Source of the DNA: an uncultured Christensenella sp.
GTDB lineage: Bacteria > Bacillota > Clostridia > Christensenellales > UBA3700
Reading direction: 5' to 3'
NCBI GenBank assembly: GCA_910577845.1
Contig: CAJTNA010000006.1
Coordinates: 8,235 to 72,234, forward strand
DNA length: 64,000 nucleotides
Notes under the pieces: generated by a model
The model's database searches: none
What the model was told of the DNA's origin: nothing
Seen by the model: the letters and a program-made list of their open reading frames with translations, nothing else
Made by a program: the position numbers and the translations under genes
Shown: in pieces, positions 19,255 to 28,255 of the stretch
How positions within the stretch are numbered: the first letter of the stretch is position 1
How the letters are laid out: every line of letters starts with the position of its first letter

Positions 19255-19266
19255 TGGAGGTAAATA

Positions 19267-22200
19267 ATGTTTGAATTAAATAATTTTAGTTCTATCCAAA
19301 TAGGAGTTGCATCTCCAGATAAGATTAGAAGTTGGTCTAAAGGTGAAGTAGTTAATGCGGAAACTATTAACTACAGAACGCAAAAGCCAGAAAAAGGCGG
19401 ACTTTTCTGCGAGGTTATTTTTGGACCATCACGCAGTTGGGAGTGTGCTTGCGGTAAATATAAAAAGAAAAATGAGGGTACTGTTTGTGACAGATGCGGT
19501 GTTTTGGTAACAGATAGTAAAGTTCGCCGTGAAAGAATGGGTCACATTGAACTTGCAGCACCAGTATCACACATATGGTATTACAAAGGAACACCTAGCT
19601 CAATCGGTTTGTGCTTGGATATTCCAATTAAGGACTTGGATAGTGTATTATACTTCTCAAGATTTATAGTTATTGACCCGGGTACAACTGACTTTGTATA
19701 CAAACAAACTATCAATGACCAAGAGTATCGTGACGCTCAAGAAAAATATGGTAGAGATAGCTTTAAAGCAATGATGGGTGCTGAGGCAGTTAAGGAATTG
19801 TTAAAGCAACTTGATTTGGAAAAAGAGGCTGAAAAGTTAAAACAAGAGGTAGCAAAAAGCGAAGGTGCTAAAAAAATCAAAGCATCTAAGAGATTGGATA
19901 TCATTGAATCATTTAGAATTAGTGGTAACCGCCCAGAATGGATGATTTTGGACGTTATTCCAGTGCTTCCACCAGAGCTAAGGCCAATGGTTCCACTTGA
20001 TGGTGGTAGGTATGCTACATCTGACTTGAATGATTTGTACAGAAGAGTTATCACTCGTAATAAGCGTTTGAAAAAGCTTATTGAATATGGCTCACCTGAC
20101 ATTATCGTTAGAAATGAAAAGAGAATGTTGCAAGAGGCTGTTGACGCTTTGTTTGACAACGGCAGAAGAGGTAAGGCTGTAACTGGTCCAGGTGGACGTG
20201 AACTTAAGTCTTTAACTGGTATGCTAAAAGGTAAACAAGGTCGTTTCCGTCAAAACTTGCTAGGTAAGCGTGTTGACTATTCTGGACGTTCAGTTATTGT
20301 AGTAGGACCAGAATTGAAAATGTATCAATGCGGTTTGCCAAAGGAAATGGCTTTGGAATTATTCAAACCATTTGTAATCAAAAAGCTTGTTGAGTTAAAC
20401 TATTGTTTGAATATAAGAATTGCAAGAAAGTACATAATGAAAGGTACTGATGAGGTTTGGAATATCTTAGAGGATGTTATTAAAGACCACCCAGTACTAC
20501 TAAATCGTGCTCCAACATTGCACAGACTTGGTATTCAAGCTTTCGAGCCAGTTTTGGTTGAGGGTAGAGCTATTAAGTTGCACCCACTTGCTTGCGGTGC
20601 GTTCAATGCGGACTTCGATGGTGACCAAATGGCGGTGCACGTACCACTAAGTTTGGAAGCTCAAGCTGAAGCTAGATTCCTAATGCTTGCAACTAATAAC
20701 ATTTTGAAATTGTCAGATGGTAACCCAATCGTGTCACCTTCTCAAGATATGGTTATCGGTTCATATTATTTGACAATTCAAAAAGATGCTATTACTATTG
20801 ATGAGAATAATAACGAAGTTAGAATTGATTCTGATGAATATTGGAAAAACCCAGAAAAGTATCATTTAAAGAGCTACCATAGCTTTAATGAGGCTTTAAT
20901 GGCTTACCAATTGAAAGAAATTGGTTTGCAAGATGTAGTAAGTATTCGTGTTTCTTGCCAAAAAGAACTTGAGATAAATGGTCATAAATATACTAACACT
21001 TATCAAAAGAATATTCATACATCTGTTGGTAGATTTATCTTTAACGAGGCAATTCCTCAAGATTTGAACTTCGTTAAACGTTATGACCCAACTTTGCCTA
21101 TTAGCAATGACAATCGTCCAGAATTGGATTTGGATTTGGAGATTGACTTCTTAGTTGGAAAGAGCCAATTATCTAAAATCGTTGATGCTTGCTTTAAATA
21201 CAAAGGTGCAACTGAAACATCTGTTGTATTGGATAAAATTAAGGCTCAAGGTTACAAATATTCTACTATTGGTGCAATCACAACATCTGTATTTGATATG
21301 CATATTCCAAAAGAGAAATATGACATCGTTAAGGATACAGAGCAAATCGTTTTGGATATTGAAAAGAAATTCCGTCGTGGTTTGCTTACTGAGGACGATA
21401 GATATAATCAAGTTATTCAAGCTTGGACAGACGCTAAGAAAAAGGTTGACAAAATTTTGGAAGCAGGACTTGGTAAGTTCAATCCAATTTATATGATGGC
21501 TCACTCTGGTGCCCGTGGTAGTATGAGACAGATTTCTCAGCTTTGCGGTATGCGTGGTTTGGTTGCTGACCCATCTGGTAAAACAGTTGAGTTGCCAGTT
21601 AAGGCAAACTATCGTGAAGGCTTGTCAGTACTAGAGTACTTCATATCTTCTCACGGTGGACGTAAAGGTCTTGCAGATACAGCACTTAAGACAGCCGACT
21701 CTGGTTATTTGACCCGTCGTTTGGTTGACGTTGCACAAGATTGCATAGTTAATGAGGACGATTGTGGTGATACTAAGGGCTTCGTAGTAACTGCAATTCT
21801 TGGTGCAGATAGTGATAAACCACTAGAGGGCATTGGGGACAGAATTAAAGGTCGTTATTGTATGGATGATATCATTCACCCAGAAACCGGTGAGATTTTG
21901 GTTAAAGCAGATACTTTACTTAATGCAGAGCAAGCTAAAATGGTTGAGGTTGCAGGCGTTAAAGCTGTTCGTATTAGAAGTGCTTTGTCTTGTAAGTCAA
22001 AACAAGGTGTTTGTGCAAAATGCTATGGTGCAAATATGGCATCTGGTAATATTGTAAAACTTGGTGAAGCTGTTGGCGTTATCGCTGCTCAATCAATTGG
22101 TGAGCCAGGTACACAGCTTACAATGAGAACATTCCACACTGGTGGTGTTGCTACAGCCGATGATATTACACAAGGTTTGCCACGTGTAGAAGAGTTATTC

Positions 22201-22977
22201 GAAGTTAGAAGACCAAAAGGTGAGGCTATCCTTTCAGACATTCAAGGTACTGTAAACCACGATAAAGATAACAGAATCATTACTATTACTTCTGATACTA
22301 ATGATGTTAAAGAGTATAAGTATAACTATGGTCAAACTGTTATTGTTAAGAGTGGTGAAAAAGTTGAGGCTGGTACATCACTTACAAAAGGTTCAGTATA
22401 TCCACAAGATATGTTAAGAACACGTGGTGTAAAAGGCGTTCAAGAGTACTTGATTAAAGAGGTTCAATCAGCTTACTGCTCATCTGGTGTTCACATCAAT
22501 GATAAACATACTGAAATTATCATTAGACAAATGCTAAGAAAAGTTAAGATTGAAACACAAGGCGATACTAATATGCTACCAGGTGATATGTATGATATCT
22601 TTACTTATGAGGAAAATAATGAAAAGACTTTGCAAGCAGGTGGAAGACCAGCAACTGCAAAACGTACTTTGCTAGGTATCACTAAAGCAAGTTTGGCAGC
22701 TGAATCATTCTTGTCAGCAGCATCATTCCAAGAAACATCAAGGGTATTGACTTCTGCTGCAATTAAGAACAAAGTTGACAACTTAGTTGGCTTGAAAGAA
22801 AATGTTATTTTAGGTAAATTAATTCCAGCAGGTACTGGTATGAAATGTTATCAAAATATTGATGCAAACTTATATCAAAACCAAGAAATGGAAATTTACG
22901 AAACTGGTGAACACGTAGACAAATTCAACTTTGATAGTGATGATGATATGTTTTCACTTGGCATAGACGAAGACTAA
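19267..22977 (+). CDS. rpoC: RNA polymerase beta' subunit
   Basis: 1236 aa. Catalytic core subunit. The N-terminal zinc site is CACGKYKKKNEGTVCDRCG; the absolutely conserved Mg-binding loop NADFDGDQMA lies at residues 447-456 (D449, D451, D453). The bridge-helix/trigger-loop region and the second Cys cluster (CKSKQGVCAKCYG) are present. The C terminus ends in an acidic tail (FDSDDDMFSLGIDED) that echoes the acidic end of RpoB. Ribosome site GGAGG at 19257-19261. The SAM riboswitch begins 13 bp after the stop. Confidence 0.98.
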   Translation: MFELNNFSSIQIGVASPDKIRSWSKGEVVNAETINYRTQKPEKGGLFCEVIFGPSRSWECACGKYKKKNEGTVCDRCGVLVTDSKVRRERMGHIELAAPVSHIWYYKGTPSSIGLCLDIPIKDLDSVLYFSRFIVIDPGTTDFVYKQTINDQEYRDAQEKYGRDSFKAMMGAEAVKELLKQLDLEKEAEKLKQEVAKSEGAKKIKASKRLDIIESFRISGNRPEWMILDVIPVLPPELRPMVPLDGGRYATSDLNDLYRRVITRNKRLKKLIEYGSPDIIVRNEKRMLQEAVDALFDNGRRGKAVTGPGGRELKSLTGMLKGKQGRFRQNLLGKRVDYSGRSVIVVGPELKMYQCGLPKEMALELFKPFVIKKLVELNYCLNIRIARKYIMKGTDEVWNILEDVIKDHPVLLNRAPTLHRLGIQAFEPVLVEGRAIKLHPLACGAFNADFDGDQMAVHVPLSLEAQAEARFLMLATNNILKLSDGNPIVSPSQDMVIGSYYLTIQKDAITIDENNNEVRIDSDEYWKNPEKYHLKSYHSFNEALMAYQLKEIGLQDVVSIRVSCQKELEINGHKYTNTYQKNIHTSVGRFIFNEAIPQDLNFVKRYDPTLPISNDNRPELDLDLEIDFLVGKSQLSKIVDACFKYKGATETSVVLDKIKAQGYKYSTIGAITTSVFDMHIPKEKYDIVKDTEQIVLDIEKKFRRGLLTEDDRYNQVIQAWTDAKKKVDKILEAGLGKFNPIYMMAHSGARGSMRQISQLCGMRGLVADPSGKTVELPVKANYREGLSVLEYFISSHGGRKGLADTALKTADSGYLTRRLVDVAQDCIVNEDDCGDTKGFVVTAILGADSDKPLEGIGDRIKGRYCMDDIIHPETGEILVKADTLLNAEQAKMVEVAGVKAVRIRSALSCKSKQGVCAKCYGANMASGNIVKLGEAVGVIAAQSIGEPGTQLTMRTFHTGGVATADDITQGLPRVEELFEVRRPKGEAILSDIQGTVNHDKDNRIITITSDTNDVKEYKYNYGQTVIVKSGEKVEAGTSLTKGSVYPQDMLRTRGVKGVQEYLIKEVQSAYCSSGVHINDKHTEIIIRQMLRKVKIETQGDTNMLPGDMYDIFTYEENNEKTLQAGGRPATAKRTLLGITKASLAAESFLSAASFQETSRVLTSAAIKNKVDNLVGLKENVILGKLIPAGTGMKCYQNIDANLYQNQEMEIYETGEHVDKFNFDSDDDMFSLGIDED

Positions 22978-22990
22978 AAAATTGAATACT

Positions 22991-23090
22991 TTCTATTATG
23001 AGTTGTAGGAGGGAACGGACCCGTAGATTGCACAGCAACCTAATATTAAGGTGCTAAATTCCGCAAGACAAATGTCTTGACAGATAGAAT
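22991..23090 (+). promoter_or_regulatory. SAM-I (S-box) riboswitch
   Basis: The S-box core is readable: GGAGGGAACGGACCCG, then CAGCAACC, a P3 hairpin ACCT/AGGT, then GGTGCTAAATTCC and a P4-like hairpin CAAGACA/TGTCTTG. The closing P1 stem is TTCTAT (22991-22996) with ATAGAA (23084-23089). A terminator follows at once, the standard transcription-off arrangement when S-adenosylmethionine is bound. It fits control of metK, although metK starts ~460 bp further on. Confidence 0.88.
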
Positions 23091-23093
23091 CTC

Positions 23094-23129
23094 AAAAAGG
23101 CTACTCTGTCAACGGGGTAGCCTTTTTAA
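23094..23129 (+). terminator. Riboswitch-controlled terminator
   Basis: AAAAAGGCTACTC pairs with GGGTAGCCTTTTT-type sequence (13 bp with one G-T), loop of 8 nt, T run. It may also end the rpoBC transcript. Confidence 0.88.
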
Positions 23130-23545
23130 AATATTCCTCGCAATTTAATAAATGCAATTTAAAAATTGTTAATTGATATATTAAATACTAATTTGAAAAC
23201 ATTGATTGTAATAAACAATATTGCTATTATTGTAAATGTTGTTCAAAGGCATTAATGCGTGCAATAAGTATTGACAAAATATTGAAGTTTAATTAAATTA
23301 TAAATTTGTAATGATATTGCATATACCTGCATTACTACCAGTATTAATTTTAACTTACTATACCACAAATTTAGCTTTGCCTAGTTTGTTTTGCAATGTT
23401 CAATTGTATTTTATGGTTTAAATGGAAAGTTTTTATATTATAAAACATATGCAAAAATTAATTGAGTGATAGATTACTACATTGTTTTGTTTTCTATTTA
23501 ACACAATACTTTATTATAAGTGGATAATAAAATAAAGTAAATATC

Positions 23546-23565
23546 TATCAAAAATCGATACTAAA
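23546..23565 (+). repeat. Dispersed motif copy before metK
   Basis: TATCAAAAATCGATACTAAA, one base from consensus, 24 bp ahead of the metK start. Confidence 0.8.
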
Positions 23566-23588
23566 TAAAAAATTAAGGAGAAATACTT

Positions 23589-24773
23589 ATGAATAAGAGA
23601 TTATTTACCAGTGAAAGTGTAACAGAGGGACACCCAGATAAAGTATGTGATAAAATATCAGACAGCGTGTTAGATGCAATACTTGCCCAAGACAAAATGG
23701 CGAGAGTAGCTTGCGAAACTTGTTGTAATACTGGTTTTGTTATGGTAATGGGCGAGATAACTACAACGGCGGTTGTGGATATTCCAGCTATTGTAAGAAA
23801 GGCAGTTTGCGATATTGGATATACAAGCAGTGAAATTGGTTTTGACGGCAATACATGTGCTGTTATGACAAGTATTGATAAACAATCTGCAGATATTGCC
23901 CTTGGTGTAGATAATAGCTTGGAGAAAAAGGCTGGTGGAGATGATTATGATAAAAATGGTGCAGGAGACCAAGGTATGATGTTTGGTTATGCAACCAATG
24001 AAACAGATAGCTTTATGCCTATGCCAATTCATTTAGCACACAAGTTGACTGCAAGATTAACTGAGGTCAGAAAGAATGGCACTTTAAAATATTTAAGACC
24101 AGACGGAAAAGCTCAAGTTACTATTGAGTATGTTGACGATAAGCCAAGCAGAGTAGATGCGATTGTGCTATCAACACAACATTCGGCTGATATTGATATG
24201 GAAAAATTGCGTGCTGATGTTAAAAAACAAATTATTGATGTTGTTATTCCTAAAAGTCTAGTAGATAAGGACACTAAATACTTTATTAACCCTACTGGCA
24301 GATTTGTTATTGGCGGACCACAAGGTGATAGTGGACTTACTGGTAGAAAGATTATTGTTGATACATATGGCGGATATTGTCCTCACGGTGGTGGAGCTTT
24401 CAGTGGTAAAGACCCTACAAAAGTGGATAGGTCAGCTTGCTATATGGCAAGACATATTTGTAAAAATATTGTTGCAAGTGGAATTGCGGACAAATGTCAG
24501 TTAGATGTTGCATATGCAATTGGTGTTGCAAAACCAGTATCTGTACAAGTAAACACTTTTGGCTCAAGTAAATATTCTAATGAGCAAATTTTACAAATAA
24601 TAAATCAAGTGTTTGACTTAAGACCAAGTGCGTTAATTGATTATTTGGAATTAAGAAATCCTATATATGCTAATTCATCTAACTATGGACACTTTGGACG
24701 TGATGGCTTTAGTTGGGAAAAGACAAATAAAGCGTTAACAATTAAAGAACTTGCTAATAAATTGTTTGATTAA
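23589..24773 (+). CDS. metK: S-adenosylmethionine synthetase
   Basis: 394 aa, standard length. It makes SAM from methionine and ATP. Signatures: ESVTEGHPDKVCDKISD at the N terminus, GAGDQGMMFGYA near residue 120, and GGGAFSGKDPTKVDRSA near residue 268. Ribosome site AAGGAG at 23575-23580. The upstream S-box riboswitch fits feedback by its product. recD2 begins 51 bp downstream. Confidence 0.97.
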   Translation: MNKRLFTSESVTEGHPDKVCDKISDSVLDAILAQDKMARVACETCCNTGFVMVMGEITTTAVVDIPAIVRKAVCDIGYTSSEIGFDGNTCAVMTSIDKQSADIALGVDNSLEKKAGGDDYDKNGAGDQGMMFGYATNETDSFMPMPIHLAHKLTARLTEVRKNGTLKYLRPDGKAQVTIEYVDDKPSRVDAIVLSTQHSADIDMEKLRADVKKQIIDVVIPKSLVDKDTKYFINPTGRFVIGGPQGDSGLTGRKIIVDTYGGYCPHGGGAFSGKDPTKVDRSACYMARHICKNIVASGIADKCQLDVAYAIGVAKPVSVQVNTFGSSKYSNEQILQIINQVFDLRPSALIDYLELRNPIYANSSNYGHFGRDGFSWEKTNKALTIKELANKLFD

Positions 24774-24794
24774 TTTGTTTAATTTTTTAAAAAT

Positions 24795-24816
24795 CTGTCA
24801 AAAATCGGTACTATTT
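24795..24816 (+). repeat. Dispersed motif copy before recD2
   Basis: CTGTCAAAAATCGGTACTAT, ending 9 bp before the recD2 ATG. Confidence 0.8.
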
Positions 24817-24824
24817 GGTGAAAA

Positions 24825-27044
24825 ATGATTGTAAAAGGAACGGTAGAAAGAATTATATATCGCAATAACGACAATGGATATTGCGTGTTTAACATCAGTG
24901 ATTCTGTAATCAGTCTCACTGCTGTTGGTATTGTTCCGCCGATTAGCGAAGGTGAAGTTGTGGAACTTGATGGTGAAATGATTGCTAACTCAAAATATGG
25001 TGAGCAATTGAAAATCAACTATATCAAAGTTTGTTTGCCGGATAGCGAGGATAGTATTATTAAATATCTGGGCAGTGGTTTGTTTAAGGGAATAGGTGAG
25101 GTTACAGCAAGTAACATAGTCAAAATGTTTGGCACACAATCTTTTGATATAATTGAAAAAGCACCTGCAAAACTAACAAAGGTTAAGGGGATTAGCTTAA
25201 ACAAGGCTATGCAGTTAAATCAAGGTTTTATTGAACTTAAAGATATGCAAAATATTATTGTTGGTATGCAAAAGTTGGATATATCTCTTAACCTAGCTCT
25301 TAAAATTTATAAAGTGTATGGTGCAAATACTCTAAATGTTTTAAATGAGAACCCTTATAAACTTGTTGAAGATGTGGACGGAGTCGGATTTATTACGGCG
25401 GATAGAATTGCAAGCGAAACTGGCATTAAGCCAGATAGTGAATATAGAGTTCGAGCGGGTATAATTTACACGTTAAAACAAGCGTCTAGCAATAATGGAC
25501 ACACTTATTTGCCTAAGGAAAATTTATCTGTCGCAGTGTTTAAACTACTAAATTTAGATAATGGATATTATATTGACTTGTTTGAAAGTGTAATTGAAAC
25601 TTTGGAGCTTTGTGGTAGTATTGTAGTTTTAGAAAACTATAATTGTACAATAATTATGTTCAATAAATATTATTTGCTAGAACGTAAGATTGCACAGCGA
25701 TTGATTGCTTTAAATAATCAACAGACAGTACTTGATACAGATGTTAGGGCGGATATTAGTGAGTTTGAGGCAATTAATGGCTTAAAGATGCACGAAAACC
25801 AAATAAAGGCAATAGAAAATGCTATTCGTTATGGTGTAAACATTATAACTGGTGGACCAGGAACAGGAAAAACGACAATAATTAAATGTATATTGCATAT
25901 TTTTAAAAAATTGCATTTAAATGTACAACTTTGTGCACCTACGGGCAGAGCTTCAAAAAGACTTGGTGAAGCTTGTGGTGAGCCTGCAAAAACCATACAT
26001 CGTTTGCTTGACTTGGATTTTAAAAATGGCAGAGGGTATTTTACTTATTCAGACGATACACAACTTGAGGCTGATGTTATTATTGTAGATGAGGTCAGTA
26101 TGTGTGACGAATATGTCTTTAGTGCGTTGCTAAGTGCTATTAAGTATGGTGGCAGATTGATTGTGGTCGGTGATAAAGACCAGTTGCCGTCAGTCGGTGC
26201 TGGTAATATTTTGGGTGACATTATTGCTTTTAGAAAATTGCCAATAAGTTACCTAACATATATCTATCGTCAAGACAACCAAAGTATGATTGTTGAAAAT
26301 GCACATAGGATAAATAATGGAGAAATGCCAGTTATCCAAAATGCGGATAGTGACTTTTTATATTCAAATATCAAAGGGCAAGAGAATATTGCAAACGCAG
26401 TAGTTGATATGGTAAGTAGAAGAATACCTAATTATATGAAAGTTGAACCAAAGGATATACAAGTGCTTTGTCCATTAAAAAAAGGTGCTAGTGGTGTAAA
26501 TAATCTTAATGTGGTTTTACAACAATCTATCAATCCACCAGCTACTCATAAAAAAGAAATTAAGGTTGGCGAACATATTTATAGGCAGTTTGATAAAGTA
26601 ATTCACGTTGTCAATAACTATGACTTAGAGTGGACTCGTGGTGACGAAACTGGTATTGGTGTTTTTAATGGTGATATAGGCATTATAGTAGATGTTGATG
26701 TGGTTAATGGTAAACTTAAGGTTGAATTTGAGGATGAGAGAGTTGCCACATATACACGTGATGTTTTTGACCAACTCTTACTTGCGTATAGTATAAGCGT
26801 TCACAAATCTCAAGGTAGTGAATTTGGTATTGTAGTTATAGTTTTAATGGGGGGCAGTTATACTTTAATGACAAGAAACTTATTGTACACTGCTGTGACA
26901 AGAGCTAAAAAAATGAGTGTAATAGTTGGTGACGATAAACATTTATATGCAATGGTGCATAACAATTATACAGCAAAAAGATATACCCTTTTAACTCAAA
27001 TGTTAGAGGAAGAAAACGAAAGACAAAATTTGAAAAACATATAA
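24825..27044 (+). CDS. recD2: RecD2-type SF1B DNA helicase
   Basis: 739 aa. The N-terminal OB-like region (about 1-80) is followed by helix-hairpin-helix segments (GIGEVTASNIVKMFG, VDGVGFITADRIA). Walker A GGPGTGKTTI lies at about 344-353 and Walker B VIIVDEVSM near 416. The helicase core continues through QLPSVGAGNIL and YSISVHKSQGSEF to YTAVTRAKK. This is the RecD2/YrrC family that acts without RecBC in Firmicutes, in repair and recombination. No real Shine-Dalgarno precedes the ATG. comFC follows after 6 bp. Confidence 0.93.
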   Translation: MIVKGTVERIIYRNNDNGYCVFNISDSVISLTAVGIVPPISEGEVVELDGEMIANSKYGEQLKINYIKVCLPDSEDSIIKYLGSGLFKGIGEVTASNIVKMFGTQSFDIIEKAPAKLTKVKGISLNKAMQLNQGFIELKDMQNIIVGMQKLDISLNLALKIYKVYGANTLNVLNENPYKLVEDVDGVGFITADRIASETGIKPDSEYRVRAGIIYTLKQASSNNGHTYLPKENLSVAVFKLLNLDNGYYIDLFESVIETLELCGSIVVLENYNCTIIMFNKYYLLERKIAQRLIALNNQQTVLDTDVRADISEFEAINGLKMHENQIKAIENAIRYGVNIITGGPGTGKTTIIKCILHIFKKLHLNVQLCAPTGRASKRLGEACGEPAKTIHRLLDLDFKNGRGYFTYSDDTQLEADVIIVDEVSMCDEYVFSALLSAIKYGGRLIVVGDKDQLPSVGAGNILGDIIAFRKLPISYLTYIYRQDNQSMIVENAHRINNGEMPVIQNADSDFLYSNIKGQENIANAVVDMVSRRIPNYMKVEPKDIQVLCPLKKGASGVNNLNVVLQQSINPPATHKKEIKVGEHIYRQFDKVIHVVNNYDLEWTRGDETGIGVFNGDIGIIVDVDVVNGKLKVEFEDERVATYTRDVFDQLLLAYSISVHKSQGSEFGIVVIVLMGGSYTLMTRNLLYTAVTRAKKMSVIVGDDKHLYAMVHNNYTAKRYTLLTQMLEEENERQNLKNI

Positions 27045-27050
27045 AAAATT

Positions 27051-27947
27051 ATGAAAACACGTCAAAAATCGTTATTAAAACGCAAAAAAGATAATAAAAT
27101 ACCTAATTTAAAAGATAAGTTTAAGGATAAAATTAAATTGCTATATGACAAGATTAAAATTGTGTTTGCAAATAGCATATATCCCGATGATTGCAATTGT
27201 ATTATTTGCGATAAAGAGATTGTGCGTGGTGCAAAATATGGTTTGTGTGAGGATTGTTACAATAAGTTGCCTAAGTTTGAAAGGCATTGTATTACTTGTG
27301 GCATTCCAATGGATAATGAAGCAATGCTATGCTTGAGATGTCAAAACAATAAAAGATATTTTGATTTTGCCCGTAGTTGTTTTGTGTATGAAAACGATTT
27401 AAAAAAGCTAGTACTTAAATTAAAGTTTTACAATGGTAAATGGGTAGCAAAATATCTTGCTCAAATGATGTATGATAAACTTGATGAAAACGATTTGTGT
27501 GTTGATGTAGTTGTACCTGTACCTATTTCAGATAAGAGATTAAAGGAAAGGGGGTACAATCAATCTGCACTGCTTGCAAGACCAATTGCCGAAAAGCTAG
27601 GTGTTCCATTAGTTGAGGACGCAGTAATTAAATTTAAAGATATAACTCAACAGACAAAACTTACTGGTAAGCAAAGGTGCGATAATGTTGTTGGAGCGTA
27701 CAAGGTTCAAAACAGAAGAGGTGTAAGTGGAAAGATGGTTTTGCTTATTGATGATATTTTAACTACTGGTAGCACAATGAATGAGGTTGCAAGGCAATTA
27801 AAGATTGCCGGTGCAAGTGTGGTTTATGGTTTGGTTGTGGCAAGTCCACGTTATATGGTGTTTGGTGAAAGCCTTGATAAACAAGACCAAAATGTAAATA
27901 CGATTTTTAGCATTGACGAGAGTATAAAAATACCTGAATTAAATTAA
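27051..27947 (+). CDS. comFC: ComFC-like phosphoribosyltransferase
   Basis: 298 aa. A basic N-terminal extension of about 45 residues (RQKSLLKRKKDNK) precedes a zinc-finger-like CNCIICDKEI...CEDCYNKL...CITCG...CLRC (about 45-100). The type I phosphoribosyltransferase fold follows, with the PRPP loop VLLIDDILTTGSTMNEVA near residue 230. The family takes part in DNA uptake and transformation and in recombination-linked processing of incoming DNA. No comFA or other competence gene is here. It probably shares the transcript of recD2. A diverged dispersed-motif copy lies in its first codons (27060-27080). Confidence 0.87.
   Translation: MKTRQKSLLKRKKDNKIPNLKDKFKDKIKLLYDKIKIVFANSIYPDDCNCIICDKEIVRGAKYGLCEDCYNKLPKFERHCITCGIPMDNEAMLCLRCQNNKRYFDFARSCFVYENDLKKLVLKLKFYNGKWVAKYLAQMMYDKLDENDLCVDVVVPVPISDKRLKERGYNQSALLARPIAEKLGVPLVEDAVIKFKDITQQTKLTGKQRCDNVVGAYKVQNRRGVSGKMVLLIDDILTTGSTMNEVARQLKIAGASVVYGLVVASPRYMVFGESLDKQDQNVNTIFSIDESIKIPELN
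27060..27080 (+). repeat. Diverged dispersed motif copy in the start of comFC
   Basis: CGTCAAAAATCGTTATTAAA; matches the consensus at the core, in a different reading frame from the other coding copies. Confidence 0.5.
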
Positions 27948-28255
27948 ATTTAATAATTGTATGTGTATTGGGGTTAAAATGAAGGAAAAATTTATAAATA
28001 AATTAACTGGTGATAAATAGTATTTATTAATTGCAATGACATAAAGAATTATAATGTTTATATGTCGAATATTGTCAAACATTTTTAATAAACACTATAA
28101 ATATATATAATTTTAATTATACAATTTATACGATTATTGACATATGGTAAAATTTGGTGTAAAATAAAAGTGTTTGCAATGATATGTATTTTGCAAAAAT
28201 TATTTTAATGTTGCTAGCAATTGCTAAATTTAACAACATTAAAAAAGAGAAGAAT
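27948..28255. other. 308-bp stretch, comFC to secA
   Basis: AT-rich. Holds the secA promoter (28137-28165). A 13-codon open frame at 27979-28020 has no convincing ribosome site and was not called. Confidence 0.55.
28137..28165 (+). promoter_or_regulatory. secA promoter
   Basis: TTGACA at 28137-28142, 17-bp spacer, TAAAAT at 28160-28165. Confidence 0.8.

Larger units (their letters stand above)
22978..23588. other. 611-bp stretch between rpoC and metK
   Basis: Contains the SAM riboswitch (22991-23090) and its terminator (23094-23127). The remaining ~460 bp is AT-rich and gene-free. It contains a TTGACA at 23271-23276 with only a weak -10 and, just before the metK ribosome site, a dispersed-motif copy (23546-23565). 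Confidence 0.7.

Noticed and set aside
28184..28255. Upstream extension of secA to the ATG at 28184
   Set aside because: The extra 24 residues are not found in SecA proteins, and the ATG would lie in the leader close to the promoter; 28256 gives the conserved N terminus.
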